Shown: positions 38,377 to 47,095 of the stretch, one piece after another
Layout: the number at the start of each line of letters is the position of its first letter
Numbering within the stretch: the first letter of the stretch is position 1
Position numbers and translations under genes: made by a program
NCBI GenBank assembly: GCA_900105225.1
Contig: LT629764.1
Span: 4,360,501-4,424,500 of the forward strand
Origin: Paenibacillaceae bacterium GAS479
Lineage (GTDB): Bacteria > Bacillota > Bacilli > Paenibacillales > Paenibacillaceae
DNA length: 64,000 bases
Direction of reading: 5' to 3'
The notes under the pieces: model-generated
Told to the model about the DNA's origin: nothing
Databases searched by the model: none
The model's input: the letters and a program-made list of their open reading frames with translations, nothing else

Positions 38377-41208
38377 CTATCCCGTCGCCGCTAATCGCAT
38401 TAATTCATTCAGCAGGGCGGCTGACAGCTTCAATACCTGTTTGGCTTTACGAGAGGGAATGTCCTCAATTTCCACGATTTCCTTGAAGCGGGTCATGAAT
38501 TTACCCAGTCTAATCACGGCCGATTTGTAGTTCCGTTTTTTCATCAGACGGACTATGGCTGCAACGGACGGAGAGAGAAAACACAGCTCGGCGTCCTGGA
38601 AAAGGAACTTTTCAAGCCGGCGGGCGAGCCGCATCGCTTCTGAATAGGGACGGCAGCCGTGGCGATTGCAAGATTTGATGATTTTGATCGTTTCCACAAT
38701 TTCAATTATGCTTCCATTTCTTCCAGGAGGTCCTTGCGGACCGTGCGGCCCATGCGGCCCTCGCGGTCCGGCAGCTCCGCGAGAGCCGGTTGCTCCACGT
38801 GGCCCGGCTGAGCCAGCCGTTCCGGCTGGACCGGTATTCCCTACAGCGCCAGCCGAGCCTGCCGTTCCGGCTGGCCCGGCTGCGCCGTCCGATCCGGTCA
38901 GGCCGGTCACCCCAGCGGAACCAATTGATCCGGCCGGTCCCGCGGGACCGAGAGCGCCAGCAGGGCCAGTCGTGCCGGCAGCTCCAGCAGCTCCTTGAGG
39001 TCCGGTTGCGCCAGCAACTCCTTGAGACCCGGTTGTACCCGTCCCCCCAGTCGGTCCAGTTGGACTGATAGGACCCTCTGCACCATCGGGCCCGGGCTCA
39101 CCGTTGCTTCCCGGCGGCCCGGTCGCTCCGGTAGGCCCTGCGGGTCCCGGAGGACCCGTCGGACCTGTCGGACCGAACTCAGTCGTATCCTCCAGCTTGG
39201 ATACAAAGGCGCTATCTGCGCCAATTGTAGATTGAAACGGATTTTCCAAAGGAAAGTTTGTTCCTGATGTAGAGCCTGTTACATAGGCGCTTCCAAAAGA
39301 ATCTGCGGCAATGGAAAAGCCGAAATTACCTGCAAAATAAGTCGAGTAAATAAAACCTCCAATTGGATTTAATTTTGTGATAAAAATACTGAATCCCCCG
39401 GGATACGTTGCTTGGAACGGGTCGGCCAGCGGAAAATTGTTCGACAATGTAAATCCGGTAACATAGGTGCTTCCGAATGGATCCGTGGCAACAGCGTAGC
39501 CTTGCTCGTCATCGGAACCGCCCAAATAAGTGGAGTAAATAAAAGCGCTGCCGGAAGCATTTAGTTTAACGACAAATGCGTCTCTCCCTCCGCCAAGAGC
39601 CGCTTGGACTGGATTGGAAATTGGAAAGTTGGTGGAGAATGTATAACCAGTCACATAAACATTCCCTGCCAAATCGAGGGCCATCCCAAGGGCAAGGTCA
39701 TCGTCGTTTCCGCCGATGTACGTGGAGTAGACCAGAGCGGTTCCAGAAGGAGTGAATTTTGCAACAAAAGCGTCCAGGCTACCCCCGCCGAATACAGGCT
39801 GCACAGCATTCACAATGGGGATTACATTATTAGCGGTGTAACCGGCAATAATGGCCTGGTCGGCTGAATCGACGGCAAGGCCGGTTGCCAATGTAGTGCC
39901 GCCAAAATAGGTGGAGTAGATCAGTTGGCTCAGTGGGCTGGCAGTCGGGACCAACTTAGTTAAAAAGGTTGTATTTACAAAAGAAAAAGAGCTTTGGAAT
40001 GGATTCATCAACGGGAAATCTGAGGAGATCGTAACGCCGGTTACATAAATATTGCCGAGTGTGTCTACTGCAATCCCGGCTCCGCTGTCAATATCGCCGC
40101 CTCCTAAGTAGGTCGAATACAAAAGAGTGCTGCCGGAAGCATTAATTTGGCTTATAAAAGCGTTCTGGTTCGCGGGAGCAACAGCTTGATAGGCATTAAG
40201 GACAGGAAAATCCGCAGAGCTCGTAAATCCGGTTACATAGGCATTTCCTGCTATATCAACTGCAATGGAAGTTCCTTGGTCTGAATTGCTGCCTCCAAGA
40301 TAAGTAGAGTAAATCAGCGTGTTGCCGGCGGGACTGAATTTGGTAATGAAAACATCCGAACTTCCCGCCAAGCTGCCCTGAATTGGTCCTTGAGTGGGAA
40401 AGTTAGTCGCGAAGGTATAACCGGTGACGTATGCACTCCCTGAATTGTCGACTGTAATTCCTAACCCTTCCGATGTGTCGTTTCCGCCTAAAAAAGTGGA
40501 ATAGGCCAATACCGGATCGATAACAAGAGGAGCTTCAAGGTTGTAGCTGTCACATACCTCAAAGCCGATTTGGCCGTTTTCTCGACGGATATATCCGCCT
40601 GCAAGGGGAATTTTATTGCCCAAATCGTCAAATTGATATATAGAAGGAGCTTTCAATAAGATAAAGTGGCTGTCAACAAAGATGAAAAGCTGGCCTTCTT
40701 CGCCGATTTTAATCTCGTCGCATCCTTCGAATTCCAGAGAAATATGGTTCGGATGCGCGCCCGGAGCGATCATAAAGTCGAATTCCAGCTGCGATTCGTG
40801 AAAATAAAACAGCATATCGATACCGGGATACAATCCGGTATAGCTGAGCTTGCCGAAGGTCGGCACATCAGTATGCCACAGGGACGGTTCGCTTCCTCTA
40901 AAGTAATTTTTCACACCGTCTAGACGTTCCTGGCCGTCTATGGAAACTTCCTTCTGCGCTCCGTTGAAATGCAAGCGGAGCCCCCAAACCTCCCTCTGAT
41001 GCGCTGATGAATCCGGATAGCGTGTTTTTGTCAGTTCTGAAGAACCGGATTGAAGCGGCTTTTGGAAGATCATGGCCATATGATCCGGCGTGAAGAAGAA
41101 AGTTGAATCGGATGTTTTTAATATAAAAGCGGCTTGCAGATCCGTTTGTCCCTTATTAAGCTCGAACGCCGGCGCCGAATGGGGAGTGATTGTTAAAGGT
41201 TTATTCAT
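38377..41208 (-). CDS. SBBP-repeat beta-propeller protein fused to a collagen-like tail
   Basis: 943 residues in four parts. (1) Residues 1-230: a beta-rich N-terminal domain of the type often placed before SBBP repeats ([26 protein letters not shown]). (2) About 232-680: seven SBBP-type repeats of about 60-65 residues, each with Y-S-T-Y-L-G-G and a later Y-V-T-G-x-T block followed by F-P; probably a seven-bladed propeller. (3) About 680-835: a collagen-like Gly-X-Y region rich in G-P-T, G-A-A and G-P-R triplets, with one break. (4) A C-terminal helical domain of about 105 residues. No signal peptide is seen. Collagen-like proteins in spore-formers are often on the spore surface, but this placement is inference. 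AAGGTGA lies before the ATG. The 265 bases to the divergent gene show no firm promoter. Confidence 0.9.
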   Translation of the reverse strand: MNKPLTITPHSAPAFELNKGQTDLQAAFILKTSDSTFFFTPDHMAMIFQKPLQSGSSELTKTRYPDSSAHQREVWGLRLHFNGAQKEVSIDGQERLDGVKNYFRGSEPSLWHTDVPTFGKLSYTGLYPGIDMLFYFHESQLEFDFMIAPGAHPNHISLEFEGCDEIKIGEEGQLFIFVDSHFILLKAPSIYQFDDLGNKIPLAGGYIRRENGQIGFEVCDSYNLEAPLVIDPVLAYSTFLGGNDTSEGLGITVDNSGSAYVTGYTFATNFPTQGPIQGSLAGSSDVFITKFSPAGNTLIYSTYLGGSNSDQGTSIAVDIAGNAYVTGFTSSADFPVLNAYQAVAPANQNAFISQINASGSTLLYSTYLGGGDIDSGAGIAVDTLGNIYVTGVTISSDFPLMNPFQSSFSFVNTTFLTKLVPTASPLSQLIYSTYFGGTTLATGLAVDSADQAIIAGYTANNVIPIVNAVQPVFGGGSLDAFVAKFTPSGTALVYSTYIGGNDDDLALGMALDLAGNVYVTGYTFSTNFPISNPVQAALGGGRDAFVVKLNASGSAFIYSTYLGGSDDEQGYAVATDPFGSTYVTGFTLSNNFPLADPFQATYPGGFSIFITKLNPIGGFIYSTYFAGNFGFSIAADSFGSAYVTGSTSGTNFPLENPFQSTIGADSAFVSKLEDTTEFGPTGPTGPPGPAGPTGATGPPGSNGEPGPDGAEGPISPTGPTGGTGTTGSQGVAGATGPQGAAGAAGTTGPAGALGPAGPAGSIGSAGVTGLTGSDGAAGPAGTAGSAGAVGNTGPAGTAGSAGPRGATGSRGAAGPRGPHGPHGPQGPPGRNGSIIEIVETIKIIKSCNRHGCRPYSEAMRLARRLEKFLFQDAELCFLSPSVAAIVRLMKKRNYKSAVIRLGKFMTRFKEIVEIEDIPSRKAKQVLKLSAALLNELMRLAATG

Positions 41209-41473
41209 CCTCTCACCTTTTCCGCTAAACTGTGATCAGATATTGTATCGTTATAGGTGAAGGCTGGTACGGGCGCGCGCCGATGGGCTTCATAAATAGG
41301 CTGGGAGACAAAGGAGCTGGAAGCGCGAACGAAACGAATCTGTTACAGATTACAGCCACAGCGGGTACAATAGGTCGTTTGTATTTAGTATGATCGATGT
41401 GTGGGTTATTGTATTATGGATAATAGATCGGCTGCCTCAATAGAAATTAATACCATATAACATAGGAGGACAT

Positions 41474-42043
41474 ATGTCCTGGAGCAAAGTGAAGCAACAA
41501 CTGGAGAGTTTTCTCTGTCCGGCGTTACATGGAAGGGTTGAATACCGTGCAACCAGTTACAGTTATTTACCTGATAAAGCTGGAAATTGTTATATTACGG
41601 TAGATAAAAAGAACGTACTCAATATGAGCGATCCAACTACCTTAATCAAATGGTATCAGACGGAGCTGGAAATTAAGAATGATTCGGATATCCAGATTCC
41701 TATCAGCAATGAAGAAATTGAAGCGGTCAGAAAAGATACGAAGGGGATAGTTCCGGAGGATCGCCTAAAAGTAATTGCAAGAAATCGAAAAATATCTGAA
41801 TACGCCAAGGAGCTTTTGTCTGCACAATCATCCTTAAGTAAATCAAATTTTATCGTTGTAGCTAATAAGTTTTTAACCATTTCAATAGAGGAAAGCATAG
41901 AGAGCAGTGATATATTATTGAATATTTTAGCTTTGGTGGACAGGCGAGTTGGAAAAAGAAGAATTTTAAATATGAAGGAGAAGATGAAATTAAAACATCC
42001 AATTGTGCAGTATTTTTATGAACTACGGCTTAGTATTTTATGA
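41474..42043 (+). CDS. SF0329-like protein of unknown function
   Basis: 189 residues, soluble and mostly helical. The N terminus W-S-K-V-K-Q-Q-L-E-S-F-L and the Y-R-A-T-S-Y-x-Y-L-P-D-K-A-G segment match, from memory, proteins annotated as SF0329 family, found in scattered Firmicutes. No catalytic motif recognised. AGGAGG lies close (4-5 bases) before the ATG. The coding sequence is more AT-rich than the core genes to the left. Confidence 0.65.
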   Translation: MSWSKVKQQLESFLCPALHGRVEYRATSYSYLPDKAGNCYITVDKKNVLNMSDPTTLIKWYQTELEIKNDSDIQIPISNEEIEAVRKDTKGIVPEDRLKVIARNRKISEYAKELLSAQSSLSKSNFIVVANKFLTISIEESIESSDILLNILALVDRRVGKRRILNMKEKMKLKHPIVQYFYELRLSIL

Positions 42044-42070
42044 AAATAAATATCTCACTCATTCACCATA

Positions 42071-42109
42071 TTGACGAGATTTCTTGAGGTTGATATAGTT
42101 GTTATATCA
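42071..42109 (+). promoter_or_regulatory. Promoter and probable operator of the AraR-like repressor gene
   Basis: TTGACG (42071-42076), 17-base spacer, TATAGT (42094-42099). The inverted repeat TGATATA-gttgt-TATATCA (42091-42109) covers the -10 box. A near-identical repeat overlaps the promoter of the sugar importer at 43389-43406, so this is most likely the autoregulatory site of the repressor. Confidence 0.7.
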
Positions 42110-42133
42110 TGAAATGTTCGGAAGGAAGATTTA

Positions 42134-43282
42134 ATGAATAAGCCCCTCTATCAGCAGATTCTTAATGGGATTACGAAAGATATCATGAATGGGAATTTAA
42201 TGCCGGGCGATAAGGTACCTTCGGAAAAAGAGCTTTCTGAAAGTTTTAATGTCAGTAGAATTACGGCCAAAAAAGCGCTGGATATGCTTGCTAGCAATAA
42301 TTCGATAGTACGTGTGCGCGGTAAAGGCTCCTATGTGACCGAGAAGCTTCTTAATAGAGGTGAACAGGAGGCGGATGAGAATCATCCGTCCATTTTGGAT
42401 TATAAAGGTTTACTGATTGGAGCCCTGTTTCCTCATTATTGGACTGGTTACGGCTTAAAGCTGCAGCATGCGATTGAGCAGAAAGTTTCAGAGTTAAACG
42501 GAACTCTTATTATAAAGCGGGGCTGCGGCAATATAGAGGAGGAGGAAAAAGCTATTACATCTCTTATACACTTAGGTGTGAAAGGGCTAATCGCTTTTCC
42601 CGTGAATAGTGAACAGTACAACCGAAAGCTCCTTAAACTGATCCTCAATGGATTCCCTACTGTAATAGTAGATCGGGATCTGAAAGGCATTCTGGCCAGT
42701 ACCGTTTCGACAGACAATAGGGCAGCGGCACAGGAGCTAACGACGCTACTTTTCGAAAAAGGACACAAACAAATTGCGTTTCTCTCCCCTCCGCCCGAAT
42801 TAACCTCAACGGTGGATGATCGCCTTCAAGGTTTTCAACAAGCATTTCTTCAGCACGGTATAAGGCTGCGTTCAGAGCATCTGATTACAAATTTAAAAAG
42901 TACAATTCTAGCTGGTTCAGAAGCAAGCCAACATGATGCCCTTGTGGAGCAAGATACCGGGATGATAAAGGATTTTGTTTCAGCAAATCCAGAAGTTACT
43001 TCTTTTGTGGTTGTCGAATATGAGCTGGCAATCATGCTAACCAAAATTCTCGCGCAACTGAATAAACGAGTTCCCGATGACTATTCGATTGTCTGTTTTG
43101 ATTGTCCAGACGATCCTTTTGATATCCCTAGGTTTACTCATATCCGCCAGGATGAAGTCGGAATGGGGGGAAAAGCGGTAGAGTTGCTTATGGGAAAGCT
43201 TCAGGGTGATGAAGTTCCACTGCAAACATTGCTGGATTTTAAGCTAATAGAAGGCCAGTCAACCCGGTCATTATCAACCTGA
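42134..43282 (+). CDS. GntR/LacI-hybrid transcriptional repressor (AraR-like)
   Basis: 382 residues. N-terminal GntR winged helix (P-L-Y-Q-Q-I; G-D-K-V-P-S-E-K-E-L; V-S-R-I-T-A-K-K-A-L; V-R-G-K-G-S-Y-V) to about residue 75. Then a LacI/periplasmic-binding-type sugar sensor domain (L-I-G-A-L-F-P; F-P-T-V-I-V-D-R-D; T-D-N-R-A-A-A-Q-E-L; K-G-H-K-Q-I-A-F-L). This is the domain order of AraR of B. subtilis, which releases DNA on binding L-arabinose. It lies upstream of, and in line with, a sugar ABC importer whose promoter has the same inverted repeat. The inducer sugar is unknown. Confidence 0.9.
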   Translation: MNKPLYQQILNGITKDIMNGNLMPGDKVPSEKELSESFNVSRITAKKALDMLASNNSIVRVRGKGSYVTEKLLNRGEQEADENHPSILDYKGLLIGALFPHYWTGYGLKLQHAIEQKVSELNGTLIIKRGCGNIEEEEKAITSLIHLGVKGLIAFPVNSEQYNRKLLKLILNGFPTVIVDRDLKGILASTVSTDNRAAAQELTTLLFEKGHKQIAFLSPPPELTSTVDDRLQGFQQAFLQHGIRLRSEHLITNLKSTILAGSEASQHDALVEQDTGMIKDFVSANPEVTSFVVVEYELAIMLTKILAQLNKRVPDDYSIVCFDCPDDPFDIPRFTHIRQDEVGMGGKAVELLMGKLQGDEVPLQTLLDFKLIEGQSTRSLST

Positions 43283-43326
43283 CAGGTTGGGGGGGTTATA
43301 GTGATAACTCATCGATCAAACGGAAG

Positions 43327-43359
43327 GAGCTTTGTGCGCCAAGCACATAGCTCTTTTTT
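43327..43359 (+). terminator. Terminator after the repressor gene
   Basis: Hairpin GAGCT-TT-GTGC / GCAC-AT-AGCTC (43327-43337, 43343-43353) followed by six T. It separates the repressor from the importer operon, which then has its own promoter. Confidence 0.75.
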
Positions 43360-43388
43360 CTGTATGTAACGGTTTTGGAATATTTAAT

Positions 43389-43424
43389 TGATATATTGAC
43401 ATATCATTTATTGGTATGTAGTAT
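43389..43424 (+). promoter_or_regulatory. Promoter and probable operator of the sugar importer operon
   Basis: TTGACA (43396-43401), 17-base spacer, TAGTAT (43419-43424). The inverted repeat TGATAT-attgac-ATATCA (43389-43406) contains the whole -35 box. It matches the repeat at 42091-42109 apart from a one-base shorter centre. The remaining 166 bases to the start codon are an untranslated leader without a recognised structure. Confidence 0.72.
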
Positions 43425-43590
43425 GGAAAAAAGTAGATGACATAACTTAATATGGATTGTGTCGTTAACTGAGAGGAGTTTTTTTAACCCGAAAAGACAG
43501 CGCTTACACTTCTTTTTAGGTAACGCATGACGTTTGAAAATGCTCATTCTTTTTCTGCATCATCCAAAACTTATAGGACGGTGAGACGGT

Positions 43591-44904
43591 ATGAAAGCCA
43601 TGAAAAAGAGAACATTCTTGTCGGTCATCTTTACCTTGATTTTATCCGTAGTGTTGGCTAGTTGCAGCTCTAACGAAACCACAGATCCTTCTTCGAGCAC
43701 AGGAAATGCAGACAAGTCCGGCGACAAAGTGACCATCACGGTATGGCATGCGATGACTGATCTGACCGCTGAAGCGATGGACGCCGTTGTAAAAGCTTTT
43801 GAAGCAAAAAATAGCAACATTAAAATTGACTCGGTATATATTGCCCAACAAGGCGAAGGAAAAAACGAAAAGCTGCTTGCCGCTATTGCCGGTGGCAATG
43901 CGCCGGACGTAGCTTACTTTGATCGTTTTGAAGTTGCTACTTGGGCTGCCCAAGGGTCATTGACTGATGTTACCTCCTATGCGGCGTCATCTGGTATAAG
44001 CGCTGACAAATTTTATCCTTTTGCATGGGAAGAAGTGAATTTTGAAGGTAAGCTGTATGCCATGCCTACAACGACGGATGCACGTTTGGTTTTTTACAAT
44101 AAGGATCACTTCACTGCAGCAGGCCTGGATCCGGAAAACCCGCCAAAGACGATTCAACAATTGGAAGAAGCAGCTGAGAAATTGACGATAAAAGACGGCA
44201 AGCGCTTTAAACAAATCGGATTTATTCCTTGGTACGGCCAAGGCTGGTTTTATAGCTGGGGATGGTCTTTCGGCGGTGAGTTTATGGATGCTGCCGGAAA
44301 AGTAACCGCCAATGATCCAAAGAATGTTGAAGCCTTAACCTGGATCGCCAACTATGCGAAAAAATACAACATCGAAGATATCGCATCGTTTACTGATTCC
44401 CAAGGTACAACGACAATGGATCCTTTTTTCACAGGGCAGCTTAGCATGCAAGTTTCCGGTCCGTGGACCGTTTCTCAAGCGGAGAAGTTCAATCCTGATA
44501 TGAATTACGGCGTATTCTCTATACCTACTCCGACTGGTGGAAATCACACAACATGGTCCGGCGGTTGGGCAACGGTGATGCCAAAAGGCTCGAAGAACCC
44601 TGAAGCGGCATGGGAGTTTATGAAGTTCTTTTCTAGTGAAGAAGGGCAGGAAATCTTCAGTAAAATTTCGGGTGACTTCGCCGTCATCGACATCGTGAAT
44701 GAAAAGCTCGGTTATAAAGAGCATCCGGTCTTCAAAAAATTCATAGAGGTATTGCCGGTTTCAAACGCACGTCCGGTAATGACTCAAGGCTCCCTATACT
44801 GGAATGAGCTTGCTAATGCGGTAGATTTGGCTACACGCGGCGAAGACCCTAAAAAACTTCTTGATAAAGTAAATGAGAATGTATCAAAGGCGCTGGAACA
44901 ATAA
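43591..44904 (+). CDS. Sugar ABC importer substrate-binding lipoprotein (CUT1 type)
   Basis: 437 residues. Lipoprotein signal ending L-A-S-C (Cys at about residue 27) followed by a Ser/Thr/Asp-rich linker. Family-1 extracellular solute-binding fold: I-T-V-W-H-A-M-T; A-P-D-V-A-Y-F-D; G-K-L-Y-A-M-P-T-T-T-D; W-S-G-G-W-A-T-V-M-P-K-G-S-K-N-P-E-A-A-W-E-F. It captures an oligosaccharide or monosaccharide for the two permeases downstream. A start at ATG 43600 (M-K-K-R-T-F) is equally possible. A terminator hairpin directly after the stop should lower permease expression relative to this protein. Confidence 0.92.
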   Translation: MKAMKKRTFLSVIFTLILSVVLASCSSNETTDPSSSTGNADKSGDKVTITVWHAMTDLTAEAMDAVVKAFEAKNSNIKIDSVYIAQQGEGKNEKLLAAIAGGNAPDVAYFDRFEVATWAAQGSLTDVTSYAASSGISADKFYPFAWEEVNFEGKLYAMPTTTDARLVFYNKDHFTAAGLDPENPPKTIQQLEEAAEKLTIKDGKRFKQIGFIPWYGQGWFYSWGWSFGGEFMDAAGKVTANDPKNVEALTWIANYAKKYNIEDIASFTDSQGTTTMDPFFTGQLSMQVSGPWTVSQAEKFNPDMNYGVFSIPTPTGGNHTTWSGGWATVMPKGSKNPEAAWEFMKFFSSEEGQEIFSKISGDFAVIDIVNEKLGYKEHPVFKKFIEVLPVSNARPVMTQGSLYWNELANAVDLATRGEDPKKLLDKVNENVSKALEQ

Positions 44905-44916
44905 ATGCTTTACCGG

Positions 44917-44941
44917 GGGGAGAGAGGTTCTCCCCTTTTTT
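44917..44941 (+). terminator. Intra-operon terminator/attenuator after the binding protein gene
   Basis: GGGGAGA (44917-44923) with TCTCCCC (44929-44935), 5-base loop, then six T. It lies between the binding protein gene and the first permease, which has no promoter of its own that I can see; partial read-through is expected. Confidence 0.8.
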
Positions 44942-44968
44942 ACTTCAACTAAATTGGAGGTATTGCCC

Positions 44969-45910
44969 TTGCTTAAAGAAAAGGTTGTATCCGAGCCGAT
45001 AGTCCCCCAGTTAAAAGCAAAAAGTAATAAGAAACTGGGCGACGACGCTTTATATGGCTGGTTATTTGCTTCGCCATGGGTAATCGGACTATTAGTGTTT
45101 TTTGTCATCCCCCTCATTTCTTCCTTATATTTCAGTTTAACGACTTATAGTATTTTGCAACCAGGAGAATTTGTTGGTTTCCAGAACTACAAAGACTTAA
45201 TGTCGGATACGGTGTTCTGGAAGTCCATTTATAATACAGTTTATTTCGTTGTGTTTTTTGTTCCACTTAGCATCTTTTTCGGTGTAGGCCTGGCGATGCT
45301 GCTGAATATGAAGGTAAAAGGCATGTCCCTATATCGTACGATTTTCTTTCTGCCTACACTTGTGCCGTCGGTTGCAATGGCCGTTTTGTGGATGTGGCTG
45401 CTCAACCCGGGATTCGGTCTTGTGAACGGTATGCTGGATGCCATTGGGATCCAAGGTCCGGCTTGGCTAGGCAGTGAAACTTGGTCCAAACCTTCACTGA
45501 TCATCATGTCCCTATGGGGAATCGGGCAATCGGTCGTCATTTATCTTGCAGGCTTGAACGATATTCCGCAGGATTATTATGAAGCGGGGGATATCGACGG
45601 TGCCAATTGGTTTTACAAAATGAGAAACATCACCCTTCCGCTCCTTACGCCGGTGATCTTTTTCAACCTCGTTATGGGCATTATCGGTGCATTCCAACAG
45701 TTTACGCTGCCTTATACCATGACAGGGGGGAGAGGTACACCTGCCGATTCGATGAAGTTCTATGTCATGTATTTATATGATAACGGTTTCAAATTTTTCA
45801 AAATGGGGTATGCGTCTGCCATGGCATGGATTCTATTTGTTATCGTAATAGCGCTGACGGGGATTATTTTCTACACATCGAAAAAGTGGGTTCACTACCA
45901 AGGAGAGTAG
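44969..45910 (+). CDS. Sugar ABC importer permease 1 (MalF/UgpA type)
   Basis: 313 residues from TTG 44969. GGAGG at 44956-44960 gives 8-base spacing; the longer open frame upstream would overlap the binding protein gene. Six membrane helices and the ATPase-contacting EAA loop Y-E-A-G-D-I-D-G-A-N ... I-T-L-P-L-L near residue 215. It works with permease 2 as the channel for the sugar. No ATPase gene is linked, so a shared MsmX-like ATPase is likely. Confidence 0.9.
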   Translation: MLKEKVVSEPIVPQLKAKSNKKLGDDALYGWLFASPWVIGLLVFFVIPLISSLYFSLTTYSILQPGEFVGFQNYKDLMSDTVFWKSIYNTVYFVVFFVPLSIFFGVGLAMLLNMKVKGMSLYRTIFFLPTLVPSVAMAVLWMWLLNPGFGLVNGMLDAIGIQGPAWLGSETWSKPSLIIMSLWGIGQSVVIYLAGLNDIPQDYYEAGDIDGANWFYKMRNITLPLLTPVIFFNLVMGIIGAFQQFTLPYTMTGGRGTPADSMKFYVMYLYDNGFKFFKMGYASAMAWILFVIVIALTGIIFYTSKKWVHYQGE

Positions 45911-45924
45911 GAGGGGACAATAAT

Positions 45925-46761
45925 ATGACAGCAAAAACAAGTAAAACGGTGAAAAAGAATGTTGCTCAAATTGTTCTGTTGATCGCTTCCGTTTTCTTTT
46001 TGGCTCCTTTTATATGGATGGTTTCCACTTCACTTAAAGCGCTTGATCAGGTTTATACGTTTCCTCCTCAGTGGATGCCAAGCCCTTTCGTGTGGAAAAA
46101 CTATATAGATGCCATTGATTATATTCCATTTTTCACATTCTTGAGTAATACAGTTATCATCACGGTAATTAGTACGCTTGGAGTTGTTCTTACATGTCCG
46201 CTTGTGGCGTACAGTTTTGCCAAATTCAATTGGAAGGGTAGAGATACGTTATTTTTCATTACCATTGCGGTCATGATGATACCGGGGCAAGTTACGATGA
46301 TTCCGCTCTTCCTAATGTTCGCGAAGCTGGACTGGGTTGGAACTTCGCTACCGCTTATTATTCCTGCGTTTTTCGGTGTGCCATTTTATATTTTCTTGCT
46401 GCGTCAATTTTTCTTGGGACTCCCCAACGAGCTGAAGGATGCCGCAAGAATTGATGGAGCTGGAGAGTTCAGAACGTATTGGCAGATCATGCTGCCTCTG
46501 GCAAAATCGGCAGTGCTGGCTGTAGGCCTCTTTCAATTTATGGCGGCCTGGACCGATTTTATTGGTCCTCTGCTTTACCTGACAGAACCAAATTCTTACA
46601 CGCTGTCGCTCGGATTGCAGCAGTTCCAGAGCCAAAAAGGCACGGAATGGGGATTGATGATGGCCGTTTCTACCATGATGACTGTGCCTATTGCCATCCT
46701 GTACTTCTTCTTGCAAAAAACGTTCATACAAGGAATTACATTCAGTGGGATAAAAGGTTAA
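45925..46761 (+). CDS. Sugar ABC importer permease 2 (MalG/UgpE type)
   Basis: 278 residues from ATG 45925, after GGAGGGG. Six membrane helices. EAA loop L-K-D-A-A-R-I-D-G-A-G ... I-M-L-P-L-A-K near residue 180; ends T-F-I-Q-G-I-T-F-S-G-I-K-G, the normal family C terminus. Follows permease 1 by 14 bases. No sugar-processing enzyme is attached to this operon. Confidence 0.92.
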   Translation: MTAKTSKTVKKNVAQIVLLIASVFFLAPFIWMVSTSLKALDQVYTFPPQWMPSPFVWKNYIDAIDYIPFFTFLSNTVIITVISTLGVVLTCPLVAYSFAKFNWKGRDTLFFITIAVMMIPGQVTMIPLFLMFAKLDWVGTSLPLIIPAFFGVPFYIFLLRQFFLGLPNELKDAARIDGAGEFRTYWQIMLPLAKSAVLAVGLFQFMAAWTDFIGPLLYLTEPNSYTLSLGLQQFQSQKGTEWGLMMAVSTMMTVPIAILYFFLQKTFIQGITFSGIKG

Positions 46762-46779
46762 ACGGAAGTGAAGAAATGA

Positions 46780-46935
46780 TAAGGGGCTTTCCCAAAAGCC
46801 CCATAATTACAAGACCAATAAACATAATGACAGCAGCAAAGAGATACGGGTAGTTAATGTTTACATCAAATAATATACCGCCTAACGCAGGCCCAACGAT
46901 GTTGCCTAAACTTGAATAGGTTGAGTTCATTTTCA
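46780..46935 (-). pseudogene. Remnant of an MFS-type efflux transporter
   Basis: On the minus strand a short open frame (46742-46969) encodes M-N-S-T-Y-S-S-L-G-N-I-V-G-P-A-L-G-G followed by L-F-D-V-N-I-N-Y-P-Y-L-F-A-A-V-I-M, the pattern of the 11th-12th helices of a drug-efflux major facilitator protein. The rest of the about 400-residue transporter is absent, and the fragment runs into the 3' end of the permease gene. The 160 bases between it and the CPBP gene hold nothing recognisable apart from two AAACGTT-like words. Confidence 0.65.
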
Positions 46936-47095
46936 GCGTCGTTTTTTTATTTTTTAATGAGTGTCCCACTTAGATAAATTGTGGAAGGTAAACGTTCTCA
47001 TGTGCCGAAATTGGGTATAAGGAGTTTTCAAACGTTTTTTTTGGTGTCTAAACTTTCGTTAAGCTCCCATTTTCTCAAGAGGTGATTACACAATC

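Noticed and set aside
38666-39267. Long open frames on the opposite strand of the collagen region (Pro-rich products), and a repeat pattern resembling an array
   Set aside because: They are reverse translations of the Gly-X-Y codons. The units are 9-base codon repeats, not direct repeats with spacers, so neither genes nor CRISPR.
41209-41300. Sigma-E-like -10 box (GATACAATAT on the minus strand) for the collagen-like gene
   Set aside because: The -10 resemblance is good, but no fitting -35 is found at the right distance, so it is not listed as a promoter.
41209-46761. Prophage or integrated element as the source of the accessory genes
   Set aside because: No integrase, recombinase, phage structural or replication gene is seen; only relics and base-composition differences support past exchange.
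42134-46761. Arabinose-specific operon, because the regulator is AraR-like
   Set aside because: The domain order is AraR-like, but no arabinose enzymes are linked and the operator repeat is not recognisably the B. subtilis AraR site; the sugar is left open.
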